Position numbers and translations under genes: made by a program | Shown: one piece after another, positions 61,646-64,000 of the stretch | How positions within the stretch are numbered: the first letter of the stretch is position 1 | Layout: each line of letters begins with the position of its first letter | Source: Rhizobacter sp. Root1238 | GTDB lineage: Bacteria > Pseudomonadota > Gammaproteobacteria > Burkholderiales > Burkholderiaceae_C | Length of the DNA stretch: 64,000 bases | Direction: 5' to 3' | Assembly: GCF_001425825.1 (NCBI RefSeq) | Contig: NZ_LMDM01000050.1 | Location: 1-64,000, forward strand | The notes under the pieces: generated by a model | The model's database searches: none | What the model was told of the DNA's origin: nothing | Seen by the model: the letters and a program-made list of their open reading frames with translations, nothing else

Positions 61646-61867
61646 TGCGGCAAGGCTCCGTAGGCGCGCGAAGTGCGCGGAAGTGCGAAATACAGGGCAG
61701 CCGGGCGCCGCCTGGGGCCTTGGATTCTAAGGGTCGGGTCTGACGCGCCGATAAAGGCACAGGCGCCAACCCTTCGGGGCCCTGGCAATCTGCTGCGGCG
61801 CAGCATATTCGCGGCACAATAGCCGCCGGCCGACCCGCCCTCCGTTCGACCCACGCCCGCAGCACGC

Positions 61868-62221
61868 ATGACCTCACCCTTGCCCCGCGAAGTGTTCATC
61901 CAAGGCCTCACCAAGGATGGCAAGACCTTCCGCCCCAGCGATTGGGCGGAGCGGCTGGCGGGGGCGATGTCGAGCTTCCGGCCGGGCGGTTCGGCGGGCG
62001 GCATCGGGTCGTTCATCGGCTATTCGCCGTACTGCGTGCCGCGCGTGATCAACGGCGTGAAGTGCGTGATCGTCAGCGAGGAGCTGAAGGCGCTGGAGCC
62101 GATGGCCTGGGACTTCGTGATGAACTTCGCGCGCGACAACGACCTGCAGGTCGTCGAAGCCTGCCTGCTGCCGAACGGGCAGCTGGCGCCGGTGCCGCCG
62201 CCGGCCCAGCAGGCCGCCTGA
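61868..62221 (+). CDS. DUF3579 domain-containing protein
   Basis: A 117-residue cytoplasmic protein of the DUF3579 family, common in Betaproteobacteria. It has FIQGLTKDGKTFRPSDWAER, then IGSFIGYSPYCVPRVINGVK and LKALEPMAWDFVMNFARDND. No catalytic residues are known. It lies next to argD (divergent) and converges on rpsT, an arrangement seen often in this order. Function unknown. Confidence 0.9.
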   Translation: MTSPLPREVFIQGLTKDGKTFRPSDWAERLAGAMSSFRPGGSAGGIGSFIGYSPYCVPRVINGVKCVIVSEELKALEPMAWDFVMNFARDNDLQVVEACLLPNGQLAPVPPPAQQAA

Positions 62222-62261
62222 TCCCTCTTCCCATCCAACCCCGCGATCCGGGCGCCCAATG

Positions 62262-62287
62262 AAAAAGGCCCGCTGAGCGGGCCTTTT
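62262..62287. terminator. Bidirectional terminator between the DUF3579 gene and rpsT
   Basis: A long G+C-rich stem (aaaaggcccgct pairing with agcgggcctttt, minimal loop) has A-run and T-run flanks on both sides, so it can terminate both convergent genes. Confidence 0.9.
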
Positions 62288-62312
62288 CACTTACCACCTG
62301 GAATCTTTTCGA

Positions 62313-62606
62313 TCAGGCCGCGAGAGCCTTGATCTTGGCCGACAGGCGGCTCTTGTGGCGAGCGGCCTTGTTCTTGTGGAACAGGCCCTTGTCGGCCACG
62401 GAATCGATCACGCCCTGGGCGGTCTTGAAGATTTCGGCAGCCTTGGCCTTGTCGCCGGCGACAACGGCCTTTTGAACGTTCTTGACGACGGTGCGGAACT
62501 TCGAACGCAGCGCGGTGTTGGCGGCGTTGAGCTTCACGTCTTGACGCACGCGCTTGCGGCCCGACGCGATGCGGACCGTCTTCTTGACTTTGGAGGAGGT
62601 AGCCAT
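62313..62606 (-). CDS. rpsT: 30S ribosomal protein S20
   Basis: A 97-residue, highly basic, helical protein that binds 16S rRNA in the small subunit body. The start [20 protein letters not shown] is close to family sequence, with [20 protein letters not shown] and [17 protein letters not shown] near the end. Length is slightly longer than the E. coli protein (87). It is monocistronic with its own promoter upstream and a bidirectional terminator downstream. Confidence 0.98.
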   Translation of the reverse strand: MATSSKVKKTVRIASGRKRVRQDVKLNAANTALRSKFRTVVKNVQKAVVAGDKAKAAEIFKTAQGVIDSVADKGLFHKNKAARHKSRLSAKIKALAA

Positions 62607-62639
62607 GTTTAGCTGAATCCAGGTGGGGCAAAGACCGCG

Positions 62640-62669
62640 AGTATAGCATTCACAATCCAGTCACGGCAA
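62640..62669 (-). promoter_or_regulatory. rpsT promoter
   Basis: On the minus strand, TTGCCG (62664-62669) and TATACT (62640-62645) are 18 bases apart, and a TGC directly before the -10 gives an extended -10. The following discriminator is G+C-rich, as in stringently controlled ribosomal promoters. Confidence 0.6.
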
Positions 62670-62700
62670 ACGCGGCAGCCGGACGTGAGCATGCGCTACC

Positions 62701-62706
62701 TATAAT
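62701..62706 (+). promoter_or_regulatory. -10 element of the murJ promoter
   Basis: A perfect TATAAT lies 25 bases before the murJ ATG. I see no good -35 at 16-18 bases upstream, so it may depend on an activator or be weak. Confidence 0.5.
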
Positions 62707-62731
62707 CCGCCCGCCTTCCTGCCCCCGCCCC

Positions 62732-64000
62732 ATGAACCTGCTGCGTGCTGCCTCCGTCGTCTCCCTGCTGACCCTGGCGTCGCGCATCACCGGGCTGGGC
62801 CGCGAGCTGATGGTGGCCGCGATGTTCGGCGCCGGCGCGTGGACCGACGCCTTCCAGGCCGCGTTCCGCATCCCCAACATGCTGCGCCGGCTGTTCGCCG
62901 AAGGCGCCTTCGCGCAGGCCTTCGTCCCGATCCTCGGCGAGACCCGCACCCGCGAGGGCGACGAGGTCACGCACCTGCTGGTCAATGCCGTCGCCACCGT
63001 GCTGTTCTGGGCGCTGCTCGTCACCTGCGTGGTCGGCATGGTGGCTGCCCCGGTGATCGTCTGGCTGATGGCCTCCGGCCTCGCGCAGTTCGACGGCGCG
63101 GTCGTGATGACGCGCTGGATGTTCCCCTACATCGGCTTCATCTCGCTGGTCGCGCTGGCGGCCGGCGTGCTCAACACCTGGAAGCAGTTCGCGGTGCCCG
63201 CCGCGTCGCCGGTGCTGCTGAACCTGGCCGTGATCGGCGCCGGCTGGGGCCTGGCGCCGGTGTTCCGGCGCTGGGGGATCGAGCCGATCTACGCGATGGC
63301 CGTCGGCGTGATGGTCGGCGGCGTGCTGCAGCTCGCGGTGCAGCTGCCGGCGCTCGCGCGCATCGGCCAGCTGCCGCGCATCGGCATGACGCCGGCGCGC
63401 ATCGCCGCGGCCTGGCACCACCCCGGCGTGCACCGCGTGCTGCGCCAGATGGCGCCGGCGCTGCTGGGCGTGTCGGTGGCGCAGCTGTCGCTGCTGATCA
63501 ACACGCAGATCGCGTCGCACGTCGGGGTCGGCGCGGTGTCGTGGCTGACCTATGCCGACCGGCTGATGGAGTTCCCGACCGCGCTGCTCGGCGTCGCGCT
63601 CGGCGTGGTGCTGATCCCGCAGCTGTCGTCCGCCCAGGCGCGCGCCGATGCCGAGGCCTATTCCGGCCTGCTCGACTGGGGCCTGCGGCTGGTGCTGCTG
63701 CTGGCGCTGCCGTGCGCGGTGGCGCTGCTGGTGTTCACGACGCCGCTGGTCGCGTCGCTCTACCACCGCGGGGCCTTCCGCGCCGAGGACGTCGCGCAGA
63801 CCGTGCTCGCGCTGCGCGGCTACGGCGTCGGCCTGATGGGGCTGATCGGCGTGAAGATCCTGGCGCCCGGCTTCTACGCCCGGCAGGACATCCGCACGCC
63901 GGTGAAGATCGCGGTGGTCGTGCTGGTGCTGACGCAGCTGATGAATCTGCTGTTCGTGCCGCAGCTGGGCCATGCGGGCCTCGCGCTGTCGATCGGCCTG
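62732..64000 (+). CDS. murJ: Lipid II flippase MurJ (partial, runs off the window)
   Basis: The first 423 codons of MurJ/MviN, an essential MOP-superfamily inner-membrane flippase for lipid II in peptidoglycan synthesis. The N-terminus is diagnostic: LLRAASVVSLLTLASRITGL, ARMFGAG-like VAAMFGAGAWTDAFQAAFRI and NMLRRLFAEGAFAQAFVPIL. Later segments include YADRLMEFPTALLGVALGVV and LRGYGVGLMGLIGVKILAPG with FYARQDIRTPVKIAV, all strongly conserved. About eleven membrane helices are visible before the window end; no stop is reached. The ATG at 62732 matches family starts. Confidence 0.97.
   Translation, partial: MNLLRAASVVSLLTLASRITGLGRELMVAAMFGAGAWTDAFQAAFRIPNMLRRLFAEGAFAQAFVPILGETRTREGDEVTHLLVNAVATVLFWALLVTCVVGMVAAPVIVWLMASGLAQFDGAVVMTRWMFPYIGFISLVALAAGVLNTWKQFAVPAASPVLLNLAVIGAGWGLAPVFRRWGIEPIYAMAVGVMVGGVLQLAVQLPALARIGQLPRIGMTPARIAAAWHHPGVHRVLRQMAPALLGVSVAQLSLLINTQIASHVGVGAVSWLTYADRLMEFPTALLGVALGVVLIPQLSSAQARADAEAYSGLLDWGLRLVLLLALPCAVALLVFTTPLVASLYHRGAFRAEDVAQTVLALRGYGVGLMGLIGVKILAPGFYARQDIRTPVKIAVVVLVLTQLMNLLFVPQLGHAGLALSIGL

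Noticed and set aside
1-64000. CRISPR arrays, prophage or IS transposases
   Set aside because: No regularly spaced direct repeats, integrase or transposase motifs were seen.

Overview
The window is about 70% G+C, uses almost exclusively G/C-ending codons and carries a gene complement typical of Burkholderiales (Betaproteobacteria). The XrtB-type exopolysaccharide locus, the anthraniloyl-CoA route, DUF3579 and SapC/CorC neighbours point to the Rubrivivax/Methylibium/Leptothrix/Ideonella side of the order. The genus is an inference from gene content; there is no rRNA in the window.

Region 1 (177-17244, minus strand) is one long, tightly overlapped exopolysaccharide operon. It reads, from promoter to end: epsD-like prolyl isomerase lipoprotein, epsE outer-membrane export protein, epsF chain-length determinant, epsG tyrosine-kinase-like ATPase, exosortase B, epsI, a GT2 glycosyltransferase, a Wzy/ligase-like polymerase, a GT4, a flippase fused to a pyruvyl transferase, a secreted GH99/WbsX-like protein and three more glycosyltransferases. 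Together these encode repeat-unit assembly, flipping, polymerisation, length control and export, coupled to an exosortase.

Region 2 (17492-29405) holds small conserved proteins (DUF2726, a chlorite-dismutase-family protein, a small beta-barrel), an orphan ChvE-type sugar-binding protein, tRNA-Ser(UGA), apaH, a CorC/HlyC membrane protein, a SapC-family protein, protocatechuate-branch genes pcaB and a pcaC-pcaD fusion, and an S41 protease lipoprotein.

Region 3 (29437-34511) is an IclR regulator diverging from hmgA-fahA (homogentisate to fumarate plus acetoacetate), followed by a DegP/MucD-type periplasmic protease with a clear terminator.

Region 4 (34556-36551) is compositionally different (lower G+C, mixed codon use). 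It contains a secreted mini-RHS protein with a papain-like NlpC/P60-type amidase tip, followed 8 bases later by an ankyrin-repeat lipoprotein. This is a candidate cell-wall toxin and periplasmic immunity pair.

Region 5 (37011-48184) encodes a complete tryptophan route: kynB-kynU-kynA on the minus strand makes anthranilate. The divergent plus-strand operon carries 2-aminobenzoyl-CoA monooxygenase/reductase, SDR, MarR regulator, enoyl-CoA hydratase, acyl-CoA dehydrogenase, 2-aminobenzoate-CoA ligase and a RidA-like protein, and would degrade it through CoA thioesters. The SDR carries an in-frame palindromic repeat element.

Region 6 (48200-56357) is accessory: a catalase-like protein, a remarkable 965-residue protein joining peptidoglycan-binding, GH19, papain-like protease and alpha/beta-hydrolase domains, an MFS exporter, an LRR-like protein of foreign composition and a decayed Fic gene.

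Region 7 (56354-64000) returns to core genes: a polysaccharide deacetylase, a Ser/Thr kinase-USP fusion, a metallophosphoesterase, argF-argD, a DUF3579 gene, rpsT and the start of murJ, which runs off the window.
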